A DNA stretch of 64,000 nt from Rhizobiaceae bacterium. GTDB taxonomy: Bacteria > Pseudomonadota > Alphaproteobacteria > Rhizobiales > Rhizobiaceae. A program made the position numbers and the translations under genes. Under the pieces are notes generated by a model, which saw only the letters and a program-made list of their open reading frames with translations, did not search any database and was not told the DNA's origin. Every line of letters begins with the position of its first letter. The first letter of the stretch is position 1. The stretch is taken from NCBI GenBank assembly GCA_028281105.1, contig JANQKQ010000061.1:1-64000 (forward strand), given 5' to 3'. This document shows, piece after piece, positions 7,173 through 15,716 of this stretch.

Positions 7173-8867
7173 ATGCCTCATACGCCCATCCGCATGCACG
7201 AAGCGGCGACCAAATACATGCCCTACCCGCAGGTCGACTTGCCCGACCGAACGTGGCCCACCGCGCAGATTACCGAACCGCCGGTCTGGTGTTCGGTCGA
7301 CCTGCGCGACGGCAACCAGGCGCTCATCGACCCGATGGGCCAGGAGCGCAAATCGCGCATGTTCAAGCTGTTGCTCGACATGGCCTTCAAGGAAATCGAG
7401 ATCGGCTTCCCGTCGGCCTCCCAAACCGACTTCGACTTCGCCCGCTGGTGCGTCGAGGAAGGTCCCGACGGCAATGGCACGCCGGACGATGTCCACCTGC
7501 AGGTGCTGGTGCAATGCCGGCCCGAACTGATCACCCGGACATTCGAGGCGGTGGAAGGGGCCCATCGCCCGATCGTGCATTTCTACAACTCCACCTCCGA
7601 GTTGCAGCGCCGCGTGGTGTTCGAACTCGACCGTAACGGCATCAAGCAGATCGCCGTCGACGCCGCCAAGATGATCCGCGACATGGCCGAGAAGGCCGGC
7701 GGCGGCTACCGGTTCCAATATTCGCCGGAGAGCTTCACCGGCACGGAACTGGATTTCGCCCTGGACATCTGCAACGCGGTCACCGAGGTAATCCAGCCCA
7801 CGCCGGAAGACAAACTGATCCTCAACCTGCCGGCTACGGTGGAGATGGCCACGCCCAACGTCTACGCCGACCAGATCGAGTGGATGAGCCGCAATCTGGA
7901 CAGTCGTGACGCCGTCATCCTGTCGCTGCACCCCCACAACGACCGCGGCACCGGCGTCGCCGCCACGGAGCTGGCGTTGATGGCCGGCGCCGACCGCGTC
8001 GAAGGCACCCTGTTCGGCAATGGCGAGCGCACCGGCAACGTGGACATCGTCACCCTGGCGCTCAACATGTTCACCCAAGGGGTCGACCCGAAGCTGGACT
8101 GTTCCGACATCGAGCGCATGAAGGACGTCTATGAATACGCCAACCAGCTGCGCATCCCTGAGCGTCACCCTTATGTGGGCGAGTTGGTCTACACCGCGTT
8201 TTCCGGCTCGCACCAGGACGCCATCAACAAGGGCATGAAGGCGCTGGAAAAGGCGAACAAGCCTCAGTGGGAAGTTCCCTACCTGCCAATCGATCCCGAA
8301 GACGTGGGCCGCACCTACGAGGCGATTATCCGCATCAACTCGCAATCGGGCAAGGGCGGCATCGCCTATGTGATGGAGGCCGATTACGGGCTCAACCTGC
8401 CGCGTAATCTGCAGATCGAGATGCGCGAGGACATCCAGCAGATCGCCGATAAAGAAGGCACCGAACTGCCTTCGAAACGCATCTACGAGCGCTTCCTCGA
8501 GGTCTATGTGGACCAGCCGGACGGGCGGCTGAAGTTCCTCGATCACCACTCCTTCGCCGATTCCTCCAGCCCCGGCCAGCGCCGGCTGGAGGCGCAGATG
8601 CGCGACAACGGCGCCCAGATCACCATCGAGGGCCGGGGCACCGGACCCGTCGACGGTTTCGTCGACGCGCTCTCGCGCCATCTGGGCCAGGACATTTCGG
8701 TCATTGATTACTCCGAGCACACCCTGCGGCCGGGCGCCGACGCCAAGGCGATCTGCTACATGGAGATCGAGGCGGCCGGCAAACGGTTGTTCGGCGTCGG
8801 CATCAACTCCAACATCGTCGCCGCTTCCCTCGAAGCGCTGGTCTCGGCGGCCAATCGGCTGGTCTAA
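7173..8867 (+). CDS. leuA: 2-isopropylmalate synthase
   Basis: First committed enzyme of leucine synthesis: condenses acetyl-CoA with 2-oxoisovalerate in the cytosol. The 564 residues match the longer LeuA class. The DRE-TIM metallolyase signature DLRDGNQ is near residue 45, the metal-binding HPHND motif near residue 254, and the GNGERTGN loop near residue 285. The C-terminal third (from about 430) is the LeuA regulatory dimer domain that binds leucine in this family. The ATG at 7173 is used; an upstream TTG at 7149 is possible. An esterase gene follows after 3 bp. Confidence 0.95.
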   Translation: MPHTPIRMHEAATKYMPYPQVDLPDRTWPTAQITEPPVWCSVDLRDGNQALIDPMGQERKSRMFKLLLDMAFKEIEIGFPSASQTDFDFARWCVEEGPDGNGTPDDVHLQVLVQCRPELITRTFEAVEGAHRPIVHFYNSTSELQRRVVFELDRNGIKQIAVDAAKMIRDMAEKAGGGYRFQYSPESFTGTELDFALDICNAVTEVIQPTPEDKLILNLPATVEMATPNVYADQIEWMSRNLDSRDAVILSLHPHNDRGTGVAATELALMAGADRVEGTLFGNGERTGNVDIVTLALNMFTQGVDPKLDCSDIERMKDVYEYANQLRIPERHPYVGELVYTAFSGSHQDAINKGMKALEKANKPQWEVPYLPIDPEDVGRTYEAIIRINSQSGKGGIAYVMEADYGLNLPRNLQIEMREDIQQIADKEGTELPSKRIYERFLEVYVDQPDGRLKFLDHHSFADSSSPGQRRLEAQMRDNGAQITIEGRGTGPVDGFVDALSRHLGQDISVIDYSEHTLRPGADAKAICYMEIEAAGKRLFGVGINSNIVAASLEALVSAANRLV

Positions 8868-8870
8868 GCC

Positions 8871-9830
8871 ATGGCCGGGCCATATCCCGCCAAGTACGAC
8901 ACGCTGATCGACGCCGAGACCTGGGCGTTCATCGAGCGGTCCGACGACCTGTCGGCGAGCGGTGACGACGAGCCGTCAGTCGCGGAGATCAGGCGGGCCT
9001 ATGACCGATTGTGCCGTGCGTTCCATGCCGGCCATCCCGAAGGGGTCGCGGCCGAAGACGCAAGCGTGCCCGGCCCCGCCTGCCCGCTGCCGATCCGCAC
9101 CTATCGCCGGCAACGCCAGGACGAAACCGCCGTCGTGCTCTACCTGCACGGCGGCGGCTACATGCTGGGCGGACTCCACAGCCACGACGACGTCTGCGCG
9201 GAAATCTGCGGCCGCACCGGCTTCGTCGTGGTCTCGGCCGACTATCGGCTGGCGCCCGAACACCCGCATCCGGCCGCCTTCGAGGATGCGCTTGCGGCGT
9301 TCGAATGGGTAAGCGGCGAATTCAATCGGCCTGTAGTGCTATGCGGCGACAGCGCCGGCGGCAATCTGTCGGCGGCGGTCTCCCATGCTAGCCGCGACCG
9401 CGCCCAAAGCCCGGCCGGCCAGGTGCTCATCTACCCGGCGCTCGGCGGTGACCGCGACCGCGGCTCCTATGTGAACAACGCACAAGCGCCGGGCATCACC
9501 ACCGCTGACATCGACTATTACGAACGCATGCGGTTTGGCGGCTTAGCGGACCCGTCCCCCGACCCACGTGCCGCGCCGCTAATCGACGACGACTTCTCCC
9601 GCCTGCCGCCCACCGTCATCGTCACCGCCCAGTGCGACCCGCTGGCCGACGACGGCCCGGCCTATGCACAGGCCGTTAGCAGCGCCGGGGGCAAGGCGGT
9701 CTGTTTCGAGGAGCCGGGCCTGATCCACGGCTACCTGCGCGCCCGCCACAGCGTGAAACGCGCGCGCGACAGCTTCACCCGCATCGTCGATGCGGTAACC
9801 GCTTTGGGCCTCGACCGTTGGCCATATTGA
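8871..9830 (+). CDS. Esterase/lipase, hormone-sensitive lipase family
   Basis: Cytosolic alpha/beta hydrolase of 319 residues. The oxyanion-hole motif HGGG is at 93-96 and the nucleophile motif GDSAGG has Ser161, both hallmarks of the HSL (type IV) esterases. DPLADDG supplies the likely Asp and the His lies in LIHGYLR. It starts 3 bp past the leuA stop, so the two genes are co-transcribed and probably translationally coupled, though no metabolic link between leucine synthesis and this esterase is obvious. Natural substrate unknown, probably a short acyl ester or amide. Confidence 0.88.
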   Translation: MAGPYPAKYDTLIDAETWAFIERSDDLSASGDDEPSVAEIRRAYDRLCRAFHAGHPEGVAAEDASVPGPACPLPIRTYRRQRQDETAVVLYLHGGGYMLGGLHSHDDVCAEICGRTGFVVVSADYRLAPEHPHPAAFEDALAAFEWVSGEFNRPVVLCGDSAGGNLSAAVSHASRDRAQSPAGQVLIYPALGGDRDRGSYVNNAQAPGITTADIDYYERMRFGGLADPSPDPRAAPLIDDDFSRLPPTVIVTAQCDPLADDGPAYAQAVSSAGGKAVCFEEPGLIHGYLRARHSVKRARDSFTRIVDAVTALGLDRWPY

Positions 9831-9889
9831 AGGCCGGCACAGAAGGCCTCAACCCATCACCATTGTCACCCTCGGGCCAATCCAACCTC

Positions 9890-9975
9890 GTCATCCTCGG
9901 GCTTGACCCGAGGATCCAGAAATCAACCTCCACAGCCATTGGCCACTGGGTCCTCGAGTCAAGCCCGAGGATGAC
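9890..9975. repeat. REP-like double hairpin element A
   Basis: A 30-bp arm (9890-9919) faces an inverted copy (9946-9975) with two mismatches. Each arm is itself a small hairpin (CCTCGGG-CTTGA-CCCGAGG on the left, and the matching right arm), so the transcript could fold into a Y. A shorter related fragment follows near 9990-9999. The same design recurs at 62460-62555. It lies between convergent genes. Confidence 0.85.
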
Positions 9976-10031
9976 TACGGATAGGAAGGCGAGGATGACT
10001 TCGCAAAAGATACCAACAGGCGTTCAACCGC

Positions 10032-11648
10032 CTACTTCCCATCCCGCTCGGCGATCAGCCCGGTCAGCCAGTCGGGGTCCATCTCCGGCACCGACGACAG
10101 CAGCAGCTTGGTGTAGTCGGGGAAAGGCGGGCCCAGGATTTCGCTTTTCAGCCCCTGCTCGACCACCCCGCCCTGATACATCACCACGATCTCATCGGAG
10201 ATCGCTTTGACGGTGGCGATGTCGTGGGTGATGAACAGGTAGGTCAGCCCGAACTCCTTCTGCAGCCGCAGCAGCAGCTTCAGGATGCCCTCCTGGACGA
10301 TCTGGTCCAGCGCCGAGGTGACTTCGTCGCAGATGATCACCTGCGGCTCGGCGGCGAGCGCGCGGGCGATGCAGATGCGCTGCTTCTGGCCGCCCGACAG
10401 TTCGCTCGGCAGCCGGTCAATGAAGCTTTCGTCCAGCTCGATCATGGCGAGCAGTTCGTTCACCCGATCGTCGCGTTTGCGCCCGGAAAGGCCGAGATAG
10501 AACTCCAGCGGCCGGCCGATGATCTCGCCCACCGTGTGCCGCGGGTTCATCGCCGTATCCGCCATCTGATAGATCATCTGGATGCGGCGGAGCTGGTCCT
10601 TGGAGCGGTCCCTGAGCGCCGCCGGCAGCGGTTCGCCGTCGAACACCACCCGGCCGGTCGACGGCGGCAGCAGCCCGGTGATCACCCGCGCGGTCGTGGA
10701 TTTGCCCGATCCCGACTCGCCCACGATCGCCACCGTGCGCCCGCGCGGCGCGTGGATGGTCACATCGTGCAGCACCTTGACCGTGCCGCCATAGCTTGCG
10801 TCCACGTTCTCCACCGACAGCGCGATGTCGTCGGCCGGCTCCTCCGGCTTGGCGAGCGCGCGCACCGACCACAGCGACTTGGTATAGTCCTGCTTGGGCT
10901 TGGACAGCATGGTGCGGGTCGGCGCTTCCTCGACCTCCTCGCCGTAGCGCAGCACCTTGATGAAATCGGCCATCTGGGCGACCACCGCCAGGTCGTGGGT
11001 AATGTAGATGGCGGCGGTGTCGAACTTCTCGACGATGTCGCGCATGGCCGAGAGCACGTCGACCTGGGTGGTCACATCGAGCGCCGTGGTCGGCTCGTCG
11101 AAGATGATCAGATCCGGGCGCGGCGACATCGCCATCGCCGTCATCACCCGCTGCAGCTGGCCGCCGGAAACCTGGTGCGGGTAGCGCTCGCCAATATGGT
11201 CGGGATCGGGCAGCTGCAGCGAGGCATAGAGCTCACGCGCATCCTGCCTGGCCTCGGCGGCGTTGGCCTCACCCACCGTCGCCTCCACCGTCTGCTCGAT
11301 CAGCCGGTGCGCCGGGTTGAACGCGGCCGCCGCCGACTGCGCCACATAGGCGATGCGCCTGCCCCACAGCACCCGCTTTTCGGTTTCCGACGCGGCCATC
11401 AGATCGATGCCGTCGAACACGATCTCGCCGCTGGTCAGCCGGCAGCCGGGCCTCGCGAAGCCCATCGCGGCGAGCCCGAGCGTCGATTTACCCGCTCCCG
11501 ATTCACCGATCAGCCCCATCACCTCGCCCCGACGCAGGGTCAGGTCGACCCCTTTGACGATCTCGTGCCAGCGCTCGTCGGAGAACCCGTCGATGCGCAC
11601 GTCGCGCATCTTGAGCAGTACTTTGCCCTTGCCCGACTTAGTGTTCAT
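10032..11648 (-). CDS. Fused dual ATPase of a peptide/nickel-type ABC transporter
   Basis: 538 residues with two complete ABC cassettes in tandem, as if DppD and DppF were fused. Cassette 1 has Walker [10 protein letters not shown] at 48-56, signature VSGGQLQR and Walker [10 protein letters not shown]. Cassette 2 has Walker A near residue 315, signature LSGGQKQR and Walker [10 protein letters not shown]. It powers uptake of oligopeptides or a similar ligand through the two permeases encoded just upstream (overlap of 11 bp with the first). Last gene of the operon on this strand; a REP-like element follows about 55 bp past its stop. Confidence 0.93.
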   Translation of the reverse strand: MNTKSGKGKVLLKMRDVRIDGFSDERWHEIVKGVDLTLRRGEVMGLIGESGAGKSTLGLAAMGFARPGCRLTSGEIVFDGIDLMAASETEKRVLWGRRIAYVAQSAAAAFNPAHRLIEQTVEATVGEANAAEARQDARELYASLQLPDPDHIGERYPHQVSGGQLQRVMTAMAMSPRPDLIIFDEPTTALDVTTQVDVLSAMRDIVEKFDTAAIYITHDLAVVAQMADFIKVLRYGEEVEEAPTRTMLSKPKQDYTKSLWSVRALAKPEEPADDIALSVENVDASYGGTVKVLHDVTIHAPRGRTVAIVGESGSGKSTTARVITGLLPPSTGRVVFDGEPLPAALRDRSKDQLRRIQMIYQMADTAMNPRHTVGEIIGRPLEFYLGLSGRKRDDRVNELLAMIELDESFIDRLPSELSGGQKQRICIARALAAEPQVIICDEVTSALDQIVQEGILKLLLRLQKEFGLTYLFITHDIATVKAISDEIVVMYQGGVVEQGLKSEILGPPFPDYTKLLLSSVPEMDPDWLTGLIAERDGK

Positions 11649-12558
11649 CGCGCAGCCCGCTCGTCTTGTGCAGGAACCAGTCGACCACGAAATTGACCGC
11701 TACCGTCAGCAGCGCGATCGCGGCGGCCGGCAGTAGCGGCGTCAGCGCCGCGGTGATGTCGTATTGCGCGAACTGGATCAGCGAGGCGTTGTCGCGCACC
11801 ATCGAGCCCCAGTCGGCCGTCGGCGGCTGGATGCCCACGCCCAGGAACGACAGCGCCGCGATGGTCAGGAACACGAAGCAGAAGCGCAGGCCGAACTCGG
11901 CCACCAGCGGCGGCATGATGTTGGGCAAAATCTCGCGGCGCATGATCCAGCCCAGCCCCTCGCCGCGCAGCCGCGCCGCCTCCACATAGTCCATCACCAC
12001 CACGTTCATCGCCACCGCCCGCGTCAGCCGGAAGACCCGGGTGGAATCAAGCACCGCGATGATGATGACCAGGCTGGTGATCGTGGAACCGAAGATCGAC
12101 AGCAGCATCAACGCGAAGATCAGGCTCGGTATCGCCATCAGGATGTCGACGAACCGCGACAGCAGCTGATCGAGCCAGCGCCGGTTGATCGCAGCGACGA
12201 GGCCGAGGCCGCCGCCGATGACAAAGGCAAGCAAGGTGGTCGCCAGCGCGATGCCGATGGTGTTGCGCGCACCGTAGATCAACCGGGTCAGCACGTCGCG
12301 CCCGATCTGGTCGGTGCCGAACACATGCTCGCCGCCCCACGGTGCGAACGGCGCGGGGAATACCTGGGACTCCCCATACGGCGCGATCAGCGGCGCGAAA
12401 ATCGCCACGAAGCCGTAGGCGGCGATCACGATCATCCCGAACCAGGCGGAAAACGGAGCTTTCTTCAGCGCCAGCCAGGCGCGCTGGGTCGCGGTGCGTC
12501 GGGTGCGGACCTGGCCGATCTCGCCGGCGGCCGAATAGTCTTGTTCGGCTTCGCTCAT
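11638..12558 (-). CDS. Peptide-type ABC transporter permease (DppC-like)
   Basis: Inner-membrane permease of 306 residues with an N-terminal helix around residues 35-55, a periplasmic loop and five more helices. The EAA loop that docks with the ATPase reads EAARLRGEGLGWIMRREILPN. DppC-type proteins carry this N-terminal OppC domain. The start overlaps the stop of the upstream permease by ATGA, and its end overlaps the ATPase gene, so the three genes are translationally coupled. Confidence 0.92.
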   Translation of the reverse strand: MSEAEQDYSAAGEIGQVRTRRTATQRAWLALKKAPFSAWFGMIVIAAYGFVAIFAPLIAPYGESQVFPAPFAPWGGEHVFGTDQIGRDVLTRLIYGARNTIGIALATTLLAFVIGGGLGLVAAINRRWLDQLLSRFVDILMAIPSLIFALMLLSIFGSTITSLVIIIAVLDSTRVFRLTRAVAMNVVVMDYVEAARLRGEGLGWIMRREILPNIMPPLVAEFGLRFCFVFLTIAALSFLGVGIQPPTADWGSMVRDNASLIQFAQYDITAALTPLLPAAAIALLTVAVNFVVDWFLHKTSGLRDEH

Positions 12559-13535
12559 CGCGGATGCAGCAATCTTGGGTTGGTGACGATAGAGATGATG
12601 TCCGCCGTCAGATTAAGAAGAATGTAGGTCGCCGCGAAGATCAGCGCGCAGGCCTGGACCACCGGAATGTCGCGGGTGGTCACCGCGTCGACCATCAGCT
12701 GGCCGATGCCCGGATAGACGAACACCACCTCGACCACGACGACGCCCACCACCAGATAGGCCAGGTTGAAGGCGATGACGACGGCGATCGGCGCCCAGGC
12801 ATTGGGCAGCGCATGGCGCAGGATCACCCGCATGCGCGAAACGCCCTTCAACCGCGCCATCTCGATATACGGGCTCGCCAGAAGGTTGATGATCGCCGCC
12901 CGCGTCATGCGCATCATATGCGCGACGATGACCAGGGTCAGCGTCAACGCCGGCAGCGCCGACTTGTTCACCCGTTCGAGAAACGGCGTGTCGGCGGTGA
13001 CGTTGGCGAGCGACGGGAAGGTCTGGGTGAGCGAGGCCAGGAACAGGATCAGCAGATAGGCGACGAAGAATTCGGGAAACGAGATCGTCGTCAGCGTGGT
13101 GGCGTTGACCGTGCGGTCATACAGCGAGTTGCGGTAGAGCGCCGCGGTTATTCCTAGGAACAGCGCCAGCGGCACCGCGATGATCGCCGTCATGCCGGCC
13201 AGGAACAGCGTGTTCCACAGCCGCGGCGCCACCAGATCGATGACCGGACGCGAACGGTCCACCCCGGACGAGGCACGGCCGGAAAACGACGTGCCCAGAT
13301 CGCCGCTCATGACCGAGCCTATCCAGTCGAAATAACGCACGTAGGAGGGCTTATCGAGGCCCAACTCCTTGCGAAACGCCTCGACCGTTTCCTCGGTCGC
13401 GGCCTGCCCCAGGACCGTTTCACCGAAATCGCCGGGCAGCATCTCGATCGACGCGAAAATGATGATCGAGACAAAAAACAGCGTCATCAGCCCCAATGCC
13501 AGACGCTGGATGACCGTCGTTACGACTGGATGCAC
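12555..13535 (-). CDS. Peptide-type ABC transporter permease (DppB-like)
   Basis: Inner-membrane permease of 326 residues. An N-terminal helix (about 9-30) is followed by a large periplasmic segment and five helices, the DppB/OppB layout. The EAA-type loop lies near EMARLKGVSRMRVILRHALPN. It is the first gene of the permease/ATPase operon and reads away from the binding-protein gene at 14043, so the region between holds both promoters. Substrate class (dipeptide, oligopeptide or other) cannot be set from the permease. Confidence 0.92.
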   Translation of the reverse strand: MHPVVTTVIQRLALGLMTLFFVSIIIFASIEMLPGDFGETVLGQAATEETVEAFRKELGLDKPSYVRYFDWIGSVMSGDLGTSFSGRASSGVDRSRPVIDLVAPRLWNTLFLAGMTAIIAVPLALFLGITAALYRNSLYDRTVNATTLTTISFPEFFVAYLLILFLASLTQTFPSLANVTADTPFLERVNKSALPALTLTLVIVAHMMRMTRAAIINLLASPYIEMARLKGVSRMRVILRHALPNAWAPIAVVIAFNLAYLVVGVVVVEVVFVYPGIGQLMVDAVTTRDIPVVQACALIFAATYILLNLTADIISIVTNPRLLHPR

Positions 13536-14042
13536 GCGCTTCCCCGTGTTCTCGCCAAGTCCTCACACCGCCCGAACAACGCACCGCTTTAGTATGCGAC
13601 TGGCCGCTGAGCCGTTTTCGACGTGGGAGGCCCCCGATGGATCGGAAGACTAGCCAGCCGGGTGGGTGGTGTAAAGCAAAGGCCTGTGAACAGGCGTTTT
13701 TCGCACCGATGGCGGCCTTTTGATCGGGAGTCGGCGACGGTTTCGATCCGCGCGCGGCCGGATTTGGCCGCAGGCGGTCACAACTTCTAAGTTATGTTCT
13801 ATTTGCGACATGCACCGCGGCCATGTCCGACCGCCATGTCGGTGCGGGCTTGATCTATCCGGCCAGATATGCGTCGATTGGAATGTATGCAAACCCATCA
13901 CCACACCTGGACAATCGAAGTGTCGGCGGCCGTGCGCACACCGCTGTGCGGCCTCCCATTGTGCAGGCTGTAGCGCAAAAGCGGCACGCCCGGCGTCCGT
14001 GGGGCGCCGAAAGCCACTACGGACAATCGGAGGATCATCACC
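13536..14042. other. Divergent promoter region of the peptide-type transporter
   Basis: 507 bp between the permease operon and its binding protein. A small stem GCCTG-TGAA-CAGGC followed by five T lies at 13682-13701, a weak terminator with nothing obvious to end on that strand. Around 13810-13855 there are interleaved repeats (CCATGTC twice in direct order, GACATG facing CATGTC, GCACCG facing CGGTGC) that could bind a regulator. GGAGG at 14029-14033 is the ribosome site of the next gene. No coding frame looks real. Confidence 0.45.
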
Positions 14043-15647
14043 ATGAAAGATAAGTTCATCGCGCAGCAGAAGCGCATGCTTGGCAGCGGCGGCATCGACA
14101 GACGCCAGTTCGTCACATCGATGGTCGCCGCCGGTGTGGCTCTGCCCACCGCCTTGTCGATGGCCGGCAAGGCGATGGCCATGACCCCGAACAAGGGCGG
14201 CCATCTGCGCCAGGGCTTCGGTCACGGGTCGACCACGGATTCGCTGGACCCGGCCACCTATGAGAACGGCCTGATGCAGAACGTCTGCTACACCTACGGC
14301 AACCACCTGACCGAGGTGAACGGCAGCGGCGAACTCGTTCCCGAACTCTGCGAGAGCTACGATTCTCCCGATGCGAAGACCTGGACGTTCAAGCTGCGCT
14401 CCGGCGTCGAATTCCACAACGGCAAGACACTGGACGCCGACGACGTCATCGCCACCTTCAACCATCATCGCGGCGAGGATTCCAAGTCGGCCGGCAAGGG
14501 TCTGATCACTGCGGTAACCGATATCCGCAGAGACGGCGATGCGGTCGTCTTCGAACTGGATAGCCCCAACGCCGACTTCCCGTTCATCGTGTCCGACTAT
14601 CACTTCATGATCATGCCGTCCGACGGCGAGGGCAATGTGGACGCGTTGGCGGGTCAGGGCACCGGCGCCTACAAGCTCGACAACTTCGAAGCCGGGGTCC
14701 GCGCCGTCTTCTCGCGCAATCCGAACTACTGGAAGGAAGGCTTCGGGCATTTCGATTCCGTCGAGACCCTGTCGCTGCTCGACACCACCGCCCGCCAGAA
14801 CGCGGTGATGAACGGCGACGTGGAAGTGATCGACAAGGTCGATCCCAAGACGGTCAACCTGCTGGCGCGGGTGCCGGTGCTAACCATCCTGGAGACCACG
14901 GGAACCCTGCACTACACCTTCCCGATGCGTCTCGACACGCCGCCGTTCGACAATTTCGACGTGCGCATGGCGTTGAAGCTGGCGATCAACCGCCAGGAGA
15001 TGGTCGACAAGATCCTGCTCGGACACGGCCTGATCGGCAACGACCACCCGATCTCGGTCGCCAACCAGTTCCACAACGGCGACCTGGCCCAGCGCGAATA
15101 CGATCCCGACAAGGCGCGTCACCACATCGCCAAGGCCGGGCTCGAGGGCACCGCCATCCAGCTGTCGTCGTCGGATGCGGCGTTCGCCGGCGCGGTGGAC
15201 GCGGCACAGTTGATCAAGGCGTCGGCGGAAGCGGGCGGCATCAACGTCGAGATCGTCCGCGAGCCCAAGGACGGCTACTGGTCCAACGTGTGGAACAAGA
15301 AGGGCTGGAGCGCCTGCTACTGGGGCGGCCGGCCGACCGAAGACTGGATGTTCTCGTCCGCCTACGTCGCCGACACCGAGTGGAACGACACCGCCTGGCG
15401 CACCACCGAGGACGCCGAGCGCTTCAACGCGCTGGTCATCGAAGCGCGCGCCGAACTCGACCAGAACCGGCGTCGCGAAATCTACTACGAGTGCCAGCGG
15501 CTCATCCATGCGGACGGCGGCGCCATCGTGCCGATGTGGGCCAACCACATCCACGCTCTGTCGAAGAAAATCGCGACCCCCGAAAAGGTGGCCGGCAACT
15601 GGCAGAACGACGGCAACAAGAGCGCCGAGCGCTGGTGGTTCGCTTGA
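14043..15647 (+). CDS. ABC transporter substrate-binding protein, family 5 (peptide type)
   Basis: 534 residues. The N-terminus is a Tat signal (DRRQFVTS at about 20-27 followed by a hydrophobic stretch), so the protein is exported folded. The mature chain has the family 5 pattern: GTTDSLDPA-like start, VPELCESY, WTFKLRSGVEFHNG, and LAINRQEMVD in the middle. It captures a peptide or similar ligand for the permease/ATPase operon read in the opposite direction. GGAGG 9 nt upstream supports the ATG. A strong terminator ends the gene. The split, divergent arrangement suggests shared control from the region between. Confidence 0.93.
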   Translation: MKDKFIAQQKRMLGSGGIDRRQFVTSMVAAGVALPTALSMAGKAMAMTPNKGGHLRQGFGHGSTTDSLDPATYENGLMQNVCYTYGNHLTEVNGSGELVPELCESYDSPDAKTWTFKLRSGVEFHNGKTLDADDVIATFNHHRGEDSKSAGKGLITAVTDIRRDGDAVVFELDSPNADFPFIVSDYHFMIMPSDGEGNVDALAGQGTGAYKLDNFEAGVRAVFSRNPNYWKEGFGHFDSVETLSLLDTTARQNAVMNGDVEVIDKVDPKTVNLLARVPVLTILETTGTLHYTFPMRLDTPPFDNFDVRMALKLAINRQEMVDKILLGHGLIGNDHPISVANQFHNGDLAQREYDPDKARHHIAKAGLEGTAIQLSSSDAAFAGAVDAAQLIKASAEAGGINVEIVREPKDGYWSNVWNKKGWSACYWGGRPTEDWMFSSAYVADTEWNDTAWRTTEDAERFNALVIEARAELDQNRRREIYYECQRLIHADGGAIVPMWANHIHALSKKIATPEKVAGNWQNDGNKSAERWWFA

Positions 15648-15681
15648 TCTGAAGCGACACCACACTCTCGGTTCGATCAAG

Positions 15682-15716
15682 CCGGCGGCGGGACCTCCCG
15701 CCGCCGGTTTCTTTTT
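15682..15716 (+). terminator. Rho-independent terminator of the peptide-binding protein gene
   Basis: Perfect 11-bp GC stem (15682-15692 with 15697-15707), 4-nt loop, then TTTCTTTTT. The T run reaches the stop codon (15716-15718) of the convergent CocE-type gene, so the two genes are packed end to end. Confidence 0.93.

Noticed and set aside
7128-8720. A 530-codon open frame antisense to leuA
   Set aside because: Opposite a full-length LeuA with all signatures; codon pattern is that of a mirror frame.
13682-13701. Short stem GCCTG/CAGGC followed by five T
   Set aside because: Only a 5-bp stem and no plus-strand transcript upstream that would need ending; not listed as a terminator.
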